Shown: piece by piece, positions 18,268-27,562 of the stretch | How the letters are laid out: every line of letters begins with the position of its first letter | How positions within the stretch are numbered: the first letter of the stretch is position 1 | Source of the DNA: Methylobacteriaceae bacterium | GTDB taxonomy: Bacteria > Pseudomonadota > Alphaproteobacteria > Rhizobiales > Beijerinckiaceae | NCBI GenBank assembly: GCA_947444195.1 | Contig: CANEZL010000007.1 | Location: forward strand, 68,235-132,234 | Length of the DNA stretch: 64,000 bases | Reading direction: 5' to 3' | Notes under the pieces: model-generated | The model's input: only the letters and a program-made list of their open reading frames with translations | Database searches by the model: none | What the model was told of the DNA's origin: nothing | Made by a program: the position numbers and the translations under genes

Positions 18268-18951
18268 TCAGGCCGTCGGCTGGGAGAGGCCGTTCAGGTC
18301 CGCGAGCACGGCCGCGGGCGGCAGGTCCGCGTACTCGTCGGGCAGGCCGCGCCGGTTGATCCAGGCGCAGCGCAGGCCGAAGGCGGCGGCGCCCGCCACG
18401 TCCCAGCGGTTGGAGGAGCAGAACAGGACGCGGTCCGTCGAGGCGCCCATCTGCGCCACGGCCCCGGCATAGGTGTCCGGATGCACCTTGAAGGTGCCCG
18501 CCGCCTCCACGGAGAGCACGGCGTCGAGATGCGCCGCGAGACCGGCCGCGGAGACCGCGCGCTCCAGCATCGCGGGATCGCCGTTGGAGAAGATCCCGGT
18601 GCGCAGGCCCCGCGCGCGCAGGGCCGCCAGCACGCCCGGCACCTCCGGATAGGCGTCGAGCTCGCGATAGGCGTCGAGGAGCGGGCCGCGCAGCGCCCGG
18701 TCGACCCCCGGATGCTGGGCGAGGGCGTAGTCGAGGGCCTCCTCGGTCAGCGACCAGAAGCTGCGGTAGCGCCCGGCGAGGCCGCGCACCCAGCTGTATT
18801 CGAGCTGCTTGCTGCGCCAGACCTCGGAGAGGCGGCCCGCGTCCGGCCCGACCGCGGCGGCGTGGCGCTGCACCGCCGCGTGCACGTCGAACAGGGTGCC
18901 GTAGGCGTCGAACAGGACGGCCTCGGTGCCGTCGAGGAGAGGGCGGGTCAT
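18268..18951 (-). CDS. Haloacid dehalogenase, type II (HAD superfamily)
   Basis: A 227-residue HAD enzyme. Motif I is FDAYGTLFD (nucleophile Asp 15), motif II is SNGDP, the catalytic lysine lies in FKVHPDTY, and the end motif SSNRWDVAGAAAFGLRCAWIN is typical of L-2-haloacid dehalogenases. It would hydrolyse short 2-halocarboxylic acids to hydroxy acids, but substrate range cannot be read from sequence. The ATG at 18951 is chosen because the upstream in-frame residues are not conserved. It lies 79 bases after murJ on the same strand. Confidence 0.85.
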   Translation of the reverse strand: MTRPLLDGTEAVLFDAYGTLFDVHAAVQRHAAAVGPDAGRLSEVWRSKQLEYSWVRGLAGRYRSFWSLTEEALDYALAQHPGVDRALRGPLLDAYRELDAYPEVPGVLAALRARGLRTGIFSNGDPAMLERAVSAAGLAAHLDAVLSVEAAGTFKVHPDTYAGAVAQMGASTDRVLFCSSNRWDVAGAAAFGLRCAWINRRGLPDEYADLPPAAVLADLNGLSQPTA

Positions 18952-19030
18952 CGGGGCTCCGGAAGCTGGCTCGGCTGCTTCGGATCTGGGGCGCACGCCC
19001 CCGTCGCCCAGGCTCAGCGCCGCCGCAGGC

Positions 19031-20560
19031 TTAGCGCCGCCGCAGGCGCAGGCCGAACAGGTGGAGGATGCCGAGGAGCAGAACACCGTAGGCCAGCGCC
19101 CCGGCGAGGCCGATGACGGCGAGAACCGCGATCTCGCGCCCGTGGGGGAGGGCGGGCACCAGCCCCTCGGCCAGGGCGGGCCCCGCCAGCGCGACGCCCG
19201 CGAGACCCGCGCAGGCGACGGCCACGCCGAGCACGGTGAGGCCGAGGGCGCGGCTCGGGGCGGTCCAGCCCCGGCGCCAGGCGAGGCCGACGAGGAGGGC
19301 GAGGTTCACCCACTGGCTGATCGCGGTGGCGAGCGCGAGGCCGGTGACGCCGTAGGGGCCGGTGAGGACGAGCTTCAGGGCCACGTTGACGAGGATGGCC
19401 GTGAGCGAGGCCCAGAGCGGCGTCTTGGTGTCCTGCCGGGCGTAGAAGCTCGCCACGGCGCTGCGCACCAGCACCACGGCGGGGAGGGCGAGGCCGTAGG
19501 CGGCGAGCACCTCGGCCGCGCGGGCGGCATCCGTGGCGGAGAAGGCCCCGCGCTGGAACAGGGCCGTCATGATGAGGCCCGGCAGGGTGAGGAAGGCCAC
19601 GGTGAAGGGCGCCGACAGGGCGAGCGAGAAGCCCGCCGCCCGGTTCTGCGCCGCGTGCGCCCCCGCGACGTCCCCCGCGGCGATGCGGCGGCTCATCTCC
19701 GGCAGGAGCACGGTGCCGGCGGCGATGGCGATGACGCCGAAGGGCAGCTGGTAGAGCCGGTCGGCGTAGTAGAGGGCCGAGACCGCGCCCGTGGGCAGCA
19801 GGCTCGCGATGACGGTGTCGGCGAAGGTCGCGATCTGGAAGCCGGCCGCGCCGATCACGGCGGGGCCCAGCACCTTGAAGAAGCGGCCCATGGCGGGATC
19901 GCGCAGCGAGGGCCGGGCGAGCCCCGGCGCCACCCCGGCGCGGCGCGCATCGAGCCAGACCAGCCCGAACTGGAGGAGGCCGGAGACGGAGACGCCCCAG
20001 GCCGCGGCATAGGCCGCGTTCGGGAACAGGAAGGCCAGCGCAAGCGCTGCCAGCATGGCGAGGTTGAGGAGGATCGGCGCGCCGGCGGCCGCGGCGAAGC
20101 GGCGATGGGCGTTCAGGATGCCGGAAGTGAGCGTCACCAGCGTCATGAACAGGAGATAGGGGAAGGTGATGCGCGTCAGCGCCACCGCGAGGCCGAAGCG
20201 CTCGGGATCCTGCGAGAAGCCCGGGGCCAGGGCCTGCACCACCCACGGCATCAGCGGCAGGGCGAGGGCCAGCAGCACGACCTGCACCGCGAGCATCAGG
20301 CTGAAGATGCGGTCGGCGAAGGCCCGGGCCGCGCCGTCGGCCCCCGCCTCGGCGAGGCCCGCATAGGCCGGCACGAAGGCGGTGTTAAAGGCGCCCTCGC
20401 CGAAGATCGCCCGGAAGTGGTTCGGCAGGCGGAAGGCCACCACGAAGGCGTCGGCCATCGGCCCCGCGCCCATCACGGCGGCCATCACCACGTCGCGGGC
20501 GAAGCCCGTGACCCGGGAGACCAGGGTCCAGCCGCCGACGGAGAGGATGGAGCGGATCAT
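19031..20560 (-). CDS. murJ: Lipid II flippase MurJ
   Basis: A 509-residue protein with about 14 membrane segments of the MOP superfamily. It begins MIRSILSVGGWTLVSRVTGF and contains the conserved GAGPMADAFVVAFRLPN and FGEGAFNTAFVPAY motifs of MurJ. It flips lipid II across the inner membrane for peptidoglycan synthesis. The ATG at 20560 is preferred over a start 26 codons upstream that would precede the conserved N-terminus. Length is normal for the family. Confidence 0.92.
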   Translation of the reverse strand: MIRSILSVGGWTLVSRVTGFARDVVMAAVMGAGPMADAFVVAFRLPNHFRAIFGEGAFNTAFVPAYAGLAEAGADGAARAFADRIFSLMLAVQVVLLALALPLMPWVVQALAPGFSQDPERFGLAVALTRITFPYLLFMTLVTLTSGILNAHRRFAAAAGAPILLNLAMLAALALAFLFPNAAYAAAWGVSVSGLLQFGLVWLDARRAGVAPGLARPSLRDPAMGRFFKVLGPAVIGAAGFQIATFADTVIASLLPTGAVSALYYADRLYQLPFGVIAIAAGTVLLPEMSRRIAAGDVAGAHAAQNRAAGFSLALSAPFTVAFLTLPGLIMTALFQRGAFSATDAARAAEVLAAYGLALPAVVLVRSAVASFYARQDTKTPLWASLTAILVNVALKLVLTGPYGVTGLALATAISQWVNLALLVGLAWRRGWTAPSRALGLTVLGVAVACAGLAGVALAGPALAEGLVPALPHGREIAVLAVIGLAGALAYGVLLLGILHLFGLRLRRR

Positions 20561-20819
20561 CGCGCGCCGGCCCGCTGCCGGCGCGCCGGGGACGGGGGCA
20601 CGATCACCGGCCGAGCCCTGGAGCACCGCCCCGGACACAGGATCCGGGCCGATGCTCTAGGCTGTTGTTTCTGCATCGTCTTTTCCCGAAAGCCGGCGGC
20701 CATCCCTCAAGACGATGCTCTAGAGCACGATGCGGGAAAGGGGAATCCGCTTTCGCGGAACCGGCGTGCGACCGCGATCGAGACGGGGCGTGCCCCCGTG
20801 TCCGCGAACGGCCGGGCGG

Positions 20820-21563
20820 TCAGACCGAGGGCTGCTCGACCCGTTCGAGGTCGAGGGCCTCGGCCAGCCACGCGCGGGCCCGGCTGACGCGGCTCTTCAC
20901 GGTGCCGGTCTGGCAGCCGATGACGGCGGCGGCGGCCTCGTAGGTCATGCCCTGAGCGCCCACGAGGAGCAGCGCCTCGCGCTGCGCCGCCGGGAGGTTC
21001 GCCATCTTCGCCCAGAGGTTCTGCAGGGCGATGCGCTCGATCTGGTCCGGCAGGCTCACCAGGGCCGCAGCGGCGACGCCGTCCGCGTCCTCGACCTCGC
21101 GCCGGTGCTTGCGGATCTCGCTGTAGAACTGGTTGCGCAGGATCGTGAAGAGCCAGGCCGTGAAGTTCGTGCCGGGCTCGAAGCGGCCGCGGCTCGCCCA
21201 GGCCTTGAGCACCGTCTCCTGGACGAGGTCGTCGGCCCGGGCGGGGCTCACCGCCAGGGACAAGGCGAAGGCGCGCAGGGCCGGCAGCGCCGCGACGAGG
21301 TCGCTGCCGAAGGCCTTGGCGGCCACGGCATCCGCGCCGTCGAGGAGACGGGTCAGGTGCTCGATCAACCCCGAGAGCTGCGCGGGCTGCTCCTCGAGGA
21401 TGAGGGCGTAGGATTCGCGCAGCTGCGCACCGAGATGGTGGCGGATCGCCGGAGTCAGTGCGGCCGGGCGCGGGTTCGGCCGGGCCGCAGCCTCGTCGAC
21501 GACGGTCTCTCCACTCTCGACGGGTTCGCATCGGACGCTCACAGCGTCTGTCCTCCCTGGCAT
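20820..21563 (-). CDS. EcfG-type sigma factor with NepR-like N-terminal domain
   Basis: A 247-residue sigma factor. Residues from about 85 on match the EcfG general-stress family: ADDLVQETVLKAW and GTNFTAWLFTILRNQFYSEI in region 2, and LPAAQREALLLVGAQGMTYE and GTVKSRVSRARAWL in region 4. Ahead of this, HLGAQLRESYALILEE followed by a Leu-rich helix resembles NepR, the anti-sigma factor that normally binds EcfG as a separate protein. The ATG at 21563 is chosen for GGAG five bases upstream; another at 21593 has none. No phyR lies nearby. The sigma assignment is firm, the NepR reading moderate. Confidence 0.83.
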   Translation of the reverse strand: MPGRTDAVSVRCEPVESGETVVDEAAARPNPRPAALTPAIRHHLGAQLRESYALILEEQPAQLSGLIEHLTRLLDGADAVAAKAFGSDLVAALPALRAFALSLAVSPARADDLVQETVLKAWASRGRFEPGTNFTAWLFTILRNQFYSEIRKHRREVEDADGVAAAALVSLPDQIERIALQNLWAKMANLPAAQREALLLVGAQGMTYEAAAAVIGCQTGTVKSRVSRARAWLAEALDLERVEQPSV

Positions 21564-21583
21564 AGGGTCTCCGAATTCGGCCG

Positions 21584-21608
21584 AACCGGCCAAACCACGA
21601 AAAATTCC
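21584..21608 (-). promoter_or_regulatory. EcfG-like promoter before the sigma factor
   Basis: On the minus strand GGAAT (21608-21604), 16 bases, then GGTT (21587-21584) resembles the EcfG consensus GGAAC-N16/17-CGTT with one mismatch in each box. It lies just upstream of the chosen start, suggesting autoregulation. Confidence 0.35.
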
Positions 21609-21665
21609 AGGGGGCTTTTGGCAATCTCTTCATGAATAACGGCTGACGAATGCAATCTTGGCCGT

Positions 21666-21703
21666 AAAAATACGAAAGCCGCTCCCGTGGTGGGAGCGGC
21701 TTT
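21666..21703 (-). terminator. Rho-independent terminator of sodB
   Basis: AAAGCCGCTCCC (21675-21686) pairs perfectly with GGGAGCGGCTTT (21692-21703) around a 5-base loop. On the minus strand it is followed by a run of five T (21670-21666). It lies 130 bases after the sodB stop. Confidence 0.85.
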
Positions 21704-21832
21704 GTGTCGGCTTTGTTTCTCGCGAGCAGGCCCGGCGCGCCGCGGCGACTGGGAGGAATGCTTCGAGACACGCGTTCCGCGAGGGATATCTACGGTTCGA
21801 TTCGCAACCCTCCCGGCGCGATCAGGCCGCGA

Positions 21833-22432
21833 TCAGGCGGTCGCCTCGGTGTACATCTTCTCCACGTGCTCCCAGTTCACGAGGTTCTCGATGAAGGCCT
21901 TGAGGTAGTCGGGGCGCCGGTTGCGGTAGTCGATGTAGTAGGAATGCTCCCAGACATCGACGCCGAGGATCGGCTTGGCGCCGTGCACGAGGGGGTTCTC
22001 GCCGTTGGGGGTCTTCAGGATGGCGAGGCGGCCGTCCTTGACCGCGAGCCAGGCCCAGCCCGAGCCGAACTGGCCGACGCCGGCCTGGATGAAGTCGGCC
22101 TTGAACTTCTCGAAGCCGCCGAGATCCTCGTCGATCTTCTTGGCGATCGCACCCGGCGCGGCGCCGCCGCCGTTGGGCTTCATCCACTGCCAGAAATGGA
22201 CGTGGTTGTAGTGCTGGCCGGCATTGTTGAAGAGCGCCTGATTGGTGTTGTAGGAGGCCTTCACGATCTCCTCGACGCTCTTGCCCTGCAGGTCGGTCCC
22301 CTCGAGCAGCTTGTTGCCGGTGTCGACATAAGCCTTGTGGTGCTTGTCGTGGTGGAACTCGAGGGTCTCCTTGGACATGTACGGCGCCAGCGCGTCGTAG
22401 GCGTAGGGCAGTTCCGGCAGGGTGAAGGTCAT
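21833..22432 (-). CDS. sodB: Superoxide dismutase, Fe type
   Basis: A 199-residue Fe/Mn-family superoxide dismutase. Metal ligands are visible as a His in EFHHDKHH, a His in AGQHYNHVHFW, and the Asp and His of GVDVWEHSYYIDYRN. The Gln in FNNAGQH is the position usual for iron enzymes, though a cambialistic enzyme cannot be excluded. There is no signal peptide, so it is cytoplasmic. A strong terminator follows; it is a single-gene unit. Confidence 0.93.
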   Translation of the reverse strand: MTFTLPELPYAYDALAPYMSKETLEFHHDKHHKAYVDTGNKLLEGTDLQGKSVEEIVKASYNTNQALFNNAGQHYNHVHFWQWMKPNGGGAAPGAIAKKIDEDLGGFEKFKADFIQAGVGQFGSGWAWLAVKDGRLAILKTPNGENPLVHGAKPILGVDVWEHSYYIDYRNRRPDYLKAFIENLVNWEHVEKMYTEATA

Positions 22433-22726
22433 GCGTCCGTCTCCGTTCTCGGGCTCGCCGGCAAGGAGGCGCGGCAGCCTCAGCGGGGCAGTCGCTGCGG
22501 CGGGCCTTGCCTGCCCCTTCGCTGCGGGAGCCGCTCCGGGCCCCGCCGCGCGATGGCCGGGGGGTAGTTAAGTCGGCCTGCCTCCCCCGGCAACGCCGGA
22601 GCCGGGCTTTTCCCCGGCGGGGCGCGGCCACGGTTTTGCAAAACCAGGCCAGGGGCTTACTGTGCGCCGCGGCCGAACCCTGCGGCGCGGGGCCGACACC
22701 TGTCCGACCAACAATCAGAGAGTATC

Positions 22727-23629
22727 ATGATCGTTGCGCTGTTCGCGCTCGCTGCGGCACTGGTGATCGGCGGGACCGCTGCCGTGGTGCAGGGCTTCCC
22801 CTTCGTCCGCTTGGAGAGCGGACTGGCCATGGTGATCGCGGGCGCCGGCACCGCCTCGGCCGGCGCCGTGCTGTTCGGGCTCGGCGTCGTGGCGCTCGGC
22901 CTCAGGCGGGTGGAGCAGGGCCTGCGGGAGCGCCGGGCGGCCGAGCCGGTCCCGGTGCCGCCGGTGCCCGCCCTCGAGACGGTCTTCCCCGAGCCGCCGC
23001 GGGCCGCCCGCCCGATCCTGCCGGGCCTCGCCGGGGTCGCCACCGGCGCTCTCGTCGCCGGGACCGAGGCGGGGGGCCGCCGCCAGACCGAGCCGACCTT
23101 CGACGACAGCCTGTTCGCGCCCGTCCCCGAGCCGCAGCAGCCGGAGCCCCAGCAGCCGGAACTGCCGATGCCGCAGCCCGAGCCCGCGCCGCCTGCGGAG
23201 ATCGCCCATCCCGCCGAACAGGACCTCTTCGCCGGGCCGGCCGCCCATGCCGAACCGGAGCCGGCCGAGCCCCTCGTCCTGCGCCCGAGCCTCGACGTGC
23301 CGCCGCCGGAGCCCGAGCCGGCCCCCCCGCCGCCGGCGGAGCCCCCCGAGCCCGTCGCCGCGGAGCCCGCCGCTCCGGAACCGCCGCCCGAGCCGGCCCC
23401 CGTGGAGCCGCCCGCCCCGGAGCCGATCCCTGAGCCCGCCGCCGAGCCCGAGCCGCCGCGGCGCGAGGTCGTGGGCAAATACGCCTCGGGCGGCAACACC
23501 TACGTGATGTTCGACGACGGCTCGATCGAGGCGGAGACCCCGCGCGGCCGCTTCACCTTCGCCTCCCTCGACGAACTCAAGGCGTTCATCGATTCGGGCG
23601 GGGAGGGGGCGGCGCGCGGCGCGGCCTGA
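22727..23629 (+). CDS. Pro/Glu-rich membrane protein of unknown function
   Basis: A 300-residue protein not recognised from any named family. Two hydrophobic segments (about 2-22 and 32-60) make an N-terminal membrane anchor. Residues about 130-250 are a long Pro-Glu-Pro-Ala tract, probably extended and disordered. A compact C-terminal part of about 45 residues (GKYASGGNTYVMFDDGSIEA) looks folded and is likely the functional end. The arrangement suggests a tether spanning periplasm or cytoplasm. The start at ATG 22727 follows an AGAG-type ribosome site. Confidence 0.75.
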   Translation: MIVALFALAAALVIGGTAAVVQGFPFVRLESGLAMVIAGAGTASAGAVLFGLGVVALGLRRVEQGLRERRAAEPVPVPPVPALETVFPEPPRAARPILPGLAGVATGALVAGTEAGGRRQTEPTFDDSLFAPVPEPQQPEPQQPELPMPQPEPAPPAEIAHPAEQDLFAGPAAHAEPEPAEPLVLRPSLDVPPPEPEPAPPPPAEPPEPVAAEPAAPEPPPEPAPVEPPAPEPIPEPAAEPEPPRREVVGKYASGGNTYVMFDDGSIEAETPRGRFTFASLDELKAFIDSGGEGAARGAA

Positions 23630-23648
23630 TCCCGGCCGCGCCGCCGGC

Positions 23649-25415
23649 TCAGGCGAGGGGGTTCAGCGCGTCGTTGCGGGCGGGGATCGGCGCCACCATG
23701 GTGAGCGAGAACCCGTCCGGCGCGTAATCGGTGGCGACCTCGGCCTGCACCTGCGTGGTGAGCACCCGCTGGAGCAGGCGCGAGCCGAAGCCCTGGCGCC
23801 GGGGCGGCTGCACCGGCGGCCCCTCACTCTCGCGCCAGGTGAAGTGCAGGATGCCCGCCGGGCCTCCCGGCTCCAGCGACCAGCACACGCGGACCCGGCC
23901 GCGGCGGTTCGAGAGCGCGCCGTACTTGGCCGCATTCGTCGTCAGCTCGTGGATCGCCATGCCCACCGGCACGGCCATCTCCGAGGGCAGGGCGATGGCG
24001 GGGCCCTCCAGCACGATGCGGCCCTCCATGCCGCCCTCCTCCTCCGCCTCGGCGTAGGGCCGCAATTCGTTGGCGAGGAGGTCGCGCAGGTTGGCCGTCT
24101 GCCAGGTCGCCTCGGTGAGCACCGAGTGGGTATGGGCCAGCGATTTGATGCGCCCGACGAAGGCCTCGTAGAAGTTCTCGATGCTGGAGGCCGTGCGGGC
24201 GGTGGACCCGACGATGGCCTGGACCGTGGCCAGGGTGTTCTTCACCCGGTGGTGCAGTTCGCGGATCAGGAGGGCCTGCCGCTCCTCCGCCCGGAGCCGG
24301 TCCGTCACGTCGGCGACGACACCGATGAGGCGGCGCGGCAGGCGGTTCGGCGCGTCGCGCTCGAAGCGGCCGGCCATGTCGATGGTGCGCCACGCCCCGT
24401 CGTCCTTGCGCCGGATGCGCCCGGTGACGTGGAAGACCTCGTCCTCGCGCAGGGCCTTCGAGATCGCCCGGCGCACCGCGTCCCGGTCGTCGGGGTGCAG
24501 CACCTCGTCGAGGAACTCGGTCTTGCCGATGGTGCCGTCCTCGGGCGTGCGCCCGAAGATCTCGAACATCCGCTCGTTCTCCCAGATCGCCTGGTCGTCG
24601 AGCATGTGCCACTCGAAGATGCCGAGCCGCGCCAGCGCGGTGGCCACGCGCAGGCGCTGGTCGCGGGCGGTGAGGTCGTCGCGGGCCTGGACGCGGGTGG
24701 TGATGTCCTGGATGACGCCGGCGAGCCCGGTGACGGCGCCGTCGGGTCTGCGGGTCGCGCGGGCGCGGGCCGCGATGATCACGCTGCGCCCGTCGCCCCG
24801 GCGGAAGCGGCCCTCGAAGGCGTGCTCCCCGGCCTCGGCCAGCGCCGCCCGGGCGCCCCCCGACAGGCGCGCCGCCTCCGGCACCGCCATCGCCTCGCGC
24901 AGGGCCGGCCAGGTCACCGATTCCCCGGCCCGGTAGCCGAGGATCTCGGCGGCGCGCCGGGACAGGTTGATCCGGCCGCTGGCCCGGTCCCAGCGCCATT
25001 CCCCGAGCCCGGCGGCCGACATGGCCTCCCGGTTCTCGCTGGAGCGCGCCGCCTCGTCGGGATCCACGTCCTCGACGACGATCACGGTTCCCGATGCACG
25101 CACCCGCACGTCGACCGGGCCTCCCCGCGCGTCCACGAGGCGGCGGATCCCGGTCTCGAGAACCTCGTAGGGGGGCAGGAGGTCCCGGGCCGGGCGCCCG
25201 GCGAGGCCGCCCGCGGCGTAGCCGAGGAGGGCGCACAGGGCCGGGTTGGCGTCGAGGATCCGTTCGCGGTCCGCGGAGAGCACGGCGAGACCCACCGCCG
25301 CCCCTTCGAAGGCGAGATGGCGCAGGGCCCCGGCCTCGTCAGGAGCCGGGCCGTGGTCGACGCCCTCGTCCAATCCGACCTCGACTGCCCGCCGCACGGG
25401 CGAAAGTTCCATCAT
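23649..25415 (-). CDS. PAS-domain sensor histidine kinase, HWE family
   Basis: A 588-residue soluble kinase with about three PAS domains (roughly 30-130, 130-250 and 255-370) and a C-terminal HWE kinase module. The phospho-acceptor box is ELHHRVKNTLATVQAI, the ATP-binding N box is AIHELTTNAAKYGALS, and the family's Trp-Glu pair is in FTWRESEG. No membrane segment is seen, so it senses a cytoplasmic signal, perhaps redox, light or a ligand bound by PAS. HWE kinases often feed the PhyR-NepR-EcfG stress pathway; a link to the EcfG-type gene 2 kb away is an inference. Confidence 0.88.
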   Translation of the reverse strand: MMELSPVRRAVEVGLDEGVDHGPAPDEAGALRHLAFEGAAVGLAVLSADRERILDANPALCALLGYAAGGLAGRPARDLLPPYEVLETGIRRLVDARGGPVDVRVRASGTVIVVEDVDPDEAARSSENREAMSAAGLGEWRWDRASGRINLSRRAAEILGYRAGESVTWPALREAMAVPEAARLSGGARAALAEAGEHAFEGRFRRGDGRSVIIAARARATRRPDGAVTGLAGVIQDITTRVQARDDLTARDQRLRVATALARLGIFEWHMLDDQAIWENERMFEIFGRTPEDGTIGKTEFLDEVLHPDDRDAVRRAISKALREDEVFHVTGRIRRKDDGAWRTIDMAGRFERDAPNRLPRRLIGVVADVTDRLRAEERQALLIRELHHRVKNTLATVQAIVGSTARTASSIENFYEAFVGRIKSLAHTHSVLTEATWQTANLRDLLANELRPYAEAEEEGGMEGRIVLEGPAIALPSEMAVPVGMAIHELTTNAAKYGALSNRRGRVRVCWSLEPGGPAGILHFTWRESEGPPVQPPRRQGFGSRLLQRVLTTQVQAEVATDYAPDGFSLTMVAPIPARNDALNPLA

Positions 25416-25485
25416 GGCGGGTCAAGATGGCGGGACCGCGCGGCGGCGGCAAGACACGAATGGGGGTGGCGGATCGAAGCAACAG

Positions 25486-26232
25486 CTAAGTTCGCGTCGC
25501 CCGCGCGAATTCGAGGTAGGTCGGGGCCCGGCCGGCGGCCAGGGCCTTGGCCTCGTAGCGCGTGCCCGGCCATCCGGGGAAGGGCCCGGTCCAGTCCGAG
25601 GCGCGCTCGGCCGTCCAGCGCAGGTCCGGGCAGCGCGCCGCCCGCGCCAGGGTCCAGCCGGCGTAATCGTCGATGTCGCTGGCGAAGCGGAACAGGCCGC
25701 CATCCTTCAGGACGCGCGCGATCTCGGCGAGCGAGGCGTCCGAGACGAAGCGGCGCTTGCGCTGGCGGCGTTTCGGCCAGGGGTCCGGATAGAGCAGGTA
25801 GACCCGCTCGAGGCAGGCGTCGGGCAGGCGGGCGATCAGCGCGGTCACGTCCTCGTCGCGGATGCGGACGTTGCGCAGATCCCCCTCGTCGACCGCGCGC
25901 AGCAGCTTCACCACGCCGTTGACGAAGGGCTCGGCCCCGATGATGCCCACGTCCGGATGGGCGCGGGCATTCGCGGCGAGGTGCTCGCCGCCGCCGAAGC
26001 CGATCTCCAGCCAGACGCCCCCCGGAGCGCCGTGGGAGAACAGGCCGGCCGGATCGAGCCGGCCGCCATCGGCCGGCAGGCCGACCCGCAGGCCCGGCAG
26101 CAGGCGGGCGAGGCGGTCCTCCTGGACGCCGCGCAGGCGCTTGCCCTTGCGGCGTCCGAAGAAGGCGCGCTCGGCCTCCGCGATGCCGTCATGGCCCTCC
26201 GCACCGGGAGGGAGCGTCTCCCTCCCGGTCAT
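25486..26232 (-). CDS. trmB: tRNA (guanine-N7-)-methyltransferase
   Basis: A 248-residue SAM-dependent enzyme that makes m7G46 in tRNA. The SAM loop is LEIGFGGGEHLAANA and the family motif LLYPDPWPKRRQRKRR is intact. The C-terminal GTRYEAKALAAGR is also conserved. It starts eight bases after the metK stop, so it is cotranscribed with the gene that makes its methyl donor. The longer open frame upstream is a shadow of metK. Confidence 0.93.
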   Translation of the reverse strand: MTGRETLPPGAEGHDGIAEAERAFFGRRKGKRLRGVQEDRLARLLPGLRVGLPADGGRLDPAGLFSHGAPGGVWLEIGFGGGEHLAANARAHPDVGIIGAEPFVNGVVKLLRAVDEGDLRNVRIRDEDVTALIARLPDACLERVYLLYPDPWPKRRQRKRRFVSDASLAEIARVLKDGGLFRFASDIDDYAGWTLARAARCPDLRWTAERASDWTGPFPGWPGTRYEAKALAAGRAPTYLEFARATRT

Positions 26233-26240
26233 GAGAGGGC

Positions 26241-27419
26241 TCAGGCCAGCGCCGACTTCAGCTTCGCGGCCAGATCGGTGCGCTCCCACGAGAAGCCGCC
26301 ATCCGCGTCGGGCTCGCGGCCGAAATGGCCGTAGGCCGCGGTGCGCGCGTAGATCGGCTTGTTGAGCTGCAGCGCCGTGCGGATGCCGCGGGGCGAGAGG
26401 TCGATGGCGTCCATCAGGACGGCCTCGAGCCGGGCCTCGTCCACGGTGCCGGTGCCGTGCAGGTCCACGTAGATCGACAGCGGCTTCGAGACGCCGATGG
26501 CGTAGGCGAGCTGGATGGTGGCGCGGCCCGCGAGCCCGGCCGCCACCACGTTCTTGGCGAGGTAGCGCGCCGCGTAGGCGGCCGAGCGGTCCACCTTCGT
26601 CGGATCCTTGCCCGAGAAGGCGCCGCCGCCGTGGGGGGCCGCGCCGCCATAGGTGTCCACGATGATCTTGCGGCCGGTGAGGCCGGCATCGCCGTCGGGA
26701 CCGCCGATCACGAACTTGCCGGTCGGGTTCACGTGCCAGACGGTGCCCTCGTTGACCCAGCCCTCCGGCAGGGCCTTGCGGATGTAGGGCTCCACGATCG
26801 CGCGCACGTCGGCCGAATCGAGGGACTCGTCGAGATGCTGGGTCGAGAGCACGATCTGCGTGACCTCGACGGGCTTGCCGCCGGCGTAGCGGACGGTGAC
26901 CTGGCTCTTGGCGTCGGGGCCGAGCTTGGCCGCATCGCCCTGCTTGGCCTTGCGGGCGTCGGCGAGGTCCTTGAGGATCTTGTGGGCGTAGAAGATCGGC
27001 GCGGGCATCAGGGCCGGGGTCTCGTCGGCGGCGTAGCCGAACATGATGCCCTGGTCGCCCGCGCCCTCGTCCTTGTTGCCGGCGGCGTCCACGCCCTGCG
27101 CGATGTCGGCGGACTGCGCGTGCAGGTGGATGGCGACGTCGTTGTTCTTCCAGTGGAAGCCGCTCTGCTCGTAGCCGATGTCCTTCACGGCCTCGCGGGT
27201 GAGCTGTTCGAGATCCTTGAAGGTCACCGAGTCGGGGCCGCGCACCTCGCCGGCGATGACGATGCGGTTGGTGGTGGCCAGCGTCTCGACGCCGAGGCGG
27301 GCCTCCGGCATGGCCGCGAGATAGGCGTCGACCACGGTATCGGAGATGCGGTCGCAGACCTTGTCGGGGTGCCCCTCGGACACGGACTCGCTGGTGAACA
27401 GGTAGTCGGAACGCGGCAT
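26241..27419 (-). CDS. metK: S-adenosylmethionine synthetase
   Basis: A 392-residue MAT enzyme that makes S-adenosylmethionine from methionine and ATP. Signatures are [29 protein letters not shown] and the phosphate loop [19 protein letters not shown], all complete. The ATG at 27419 gives the usual N-terminus ([12 protein letters not shown]); a start 25 codons further up would not. It heads metK-trmB and is preceded by the phrR-like regulator gene. No SAM riboswitch was recognised in the 143-base leader, but it contains an inverted repeat. Confidence 0.95.
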   Translation of the reverse strand: MPRSDYLFTSESVSEGHPDKVCDRISDTVVDAYLAAMPEARLGVETLATTNRIVIAGEVRGPDSVTFKDLEQLTREAVKDIGYEQSGFHWKNNDVAIHLHAQSADIAQGVDAAGNKDEGAGDQGIMFGYAADETPALMPAPIFYAHKILKDLADARKAKQGDAAKLGPDAKSQVTVRYAGGKPVEVTQIVLSTQHLDESLDSADVRAIVEPYIRKALPEGWVNEGTVWHVNPTGKFVIGGPDGDAGLTGRKIIVDTYGGAAPHGGGAFSGKDPTKVDRSAAYAARYLAKNVVAAGLAGRATIQLAYAIGVSKPLSIYVDLHGTGTVDEARLEAVLMDAIDLSPRGIRTALQLNKPIYARTAAYGHFGREPDADGGFSWERTDLAAKLKSALA

Positions 27420-27468
27420 CGTCTGGCCCCACCTTGTGCGGGACCACCTGCGTGACGAGGTGCGCAAC

Positions 27469-27554
27469 CCGCTTTGTCGGGGGCGTTCTCGCACTGCCCG
27501 GCGGGAGGGGTCAAGCTGAAACGGCGAACGATTCCGTTATTCCGGACAAAGCGG
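27469..27554. promoter_or_regulatory. Inverted repeat between the phrR-like gene and metK
   Basis: CCGCTTTGTC (27469-27478) and GACAAAGCGG (27545-27554) are perfect 10-base inverted repeats 66 bases apart. They lie in the metK leader region, partly beyond the end of the upstream regulator gene. They may be an operator pair or pair in the transcript. Confidence 0.4.
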
Positions 27555-27562
27555 CCGGAAAA

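Noticed and set aside
27420..27562. SAM-sensing riboswitch before metK
   Set aside because: The leader was read on the coding strand for SAM-II and other known cores; none could be matched, only a spaced inverted repeat.
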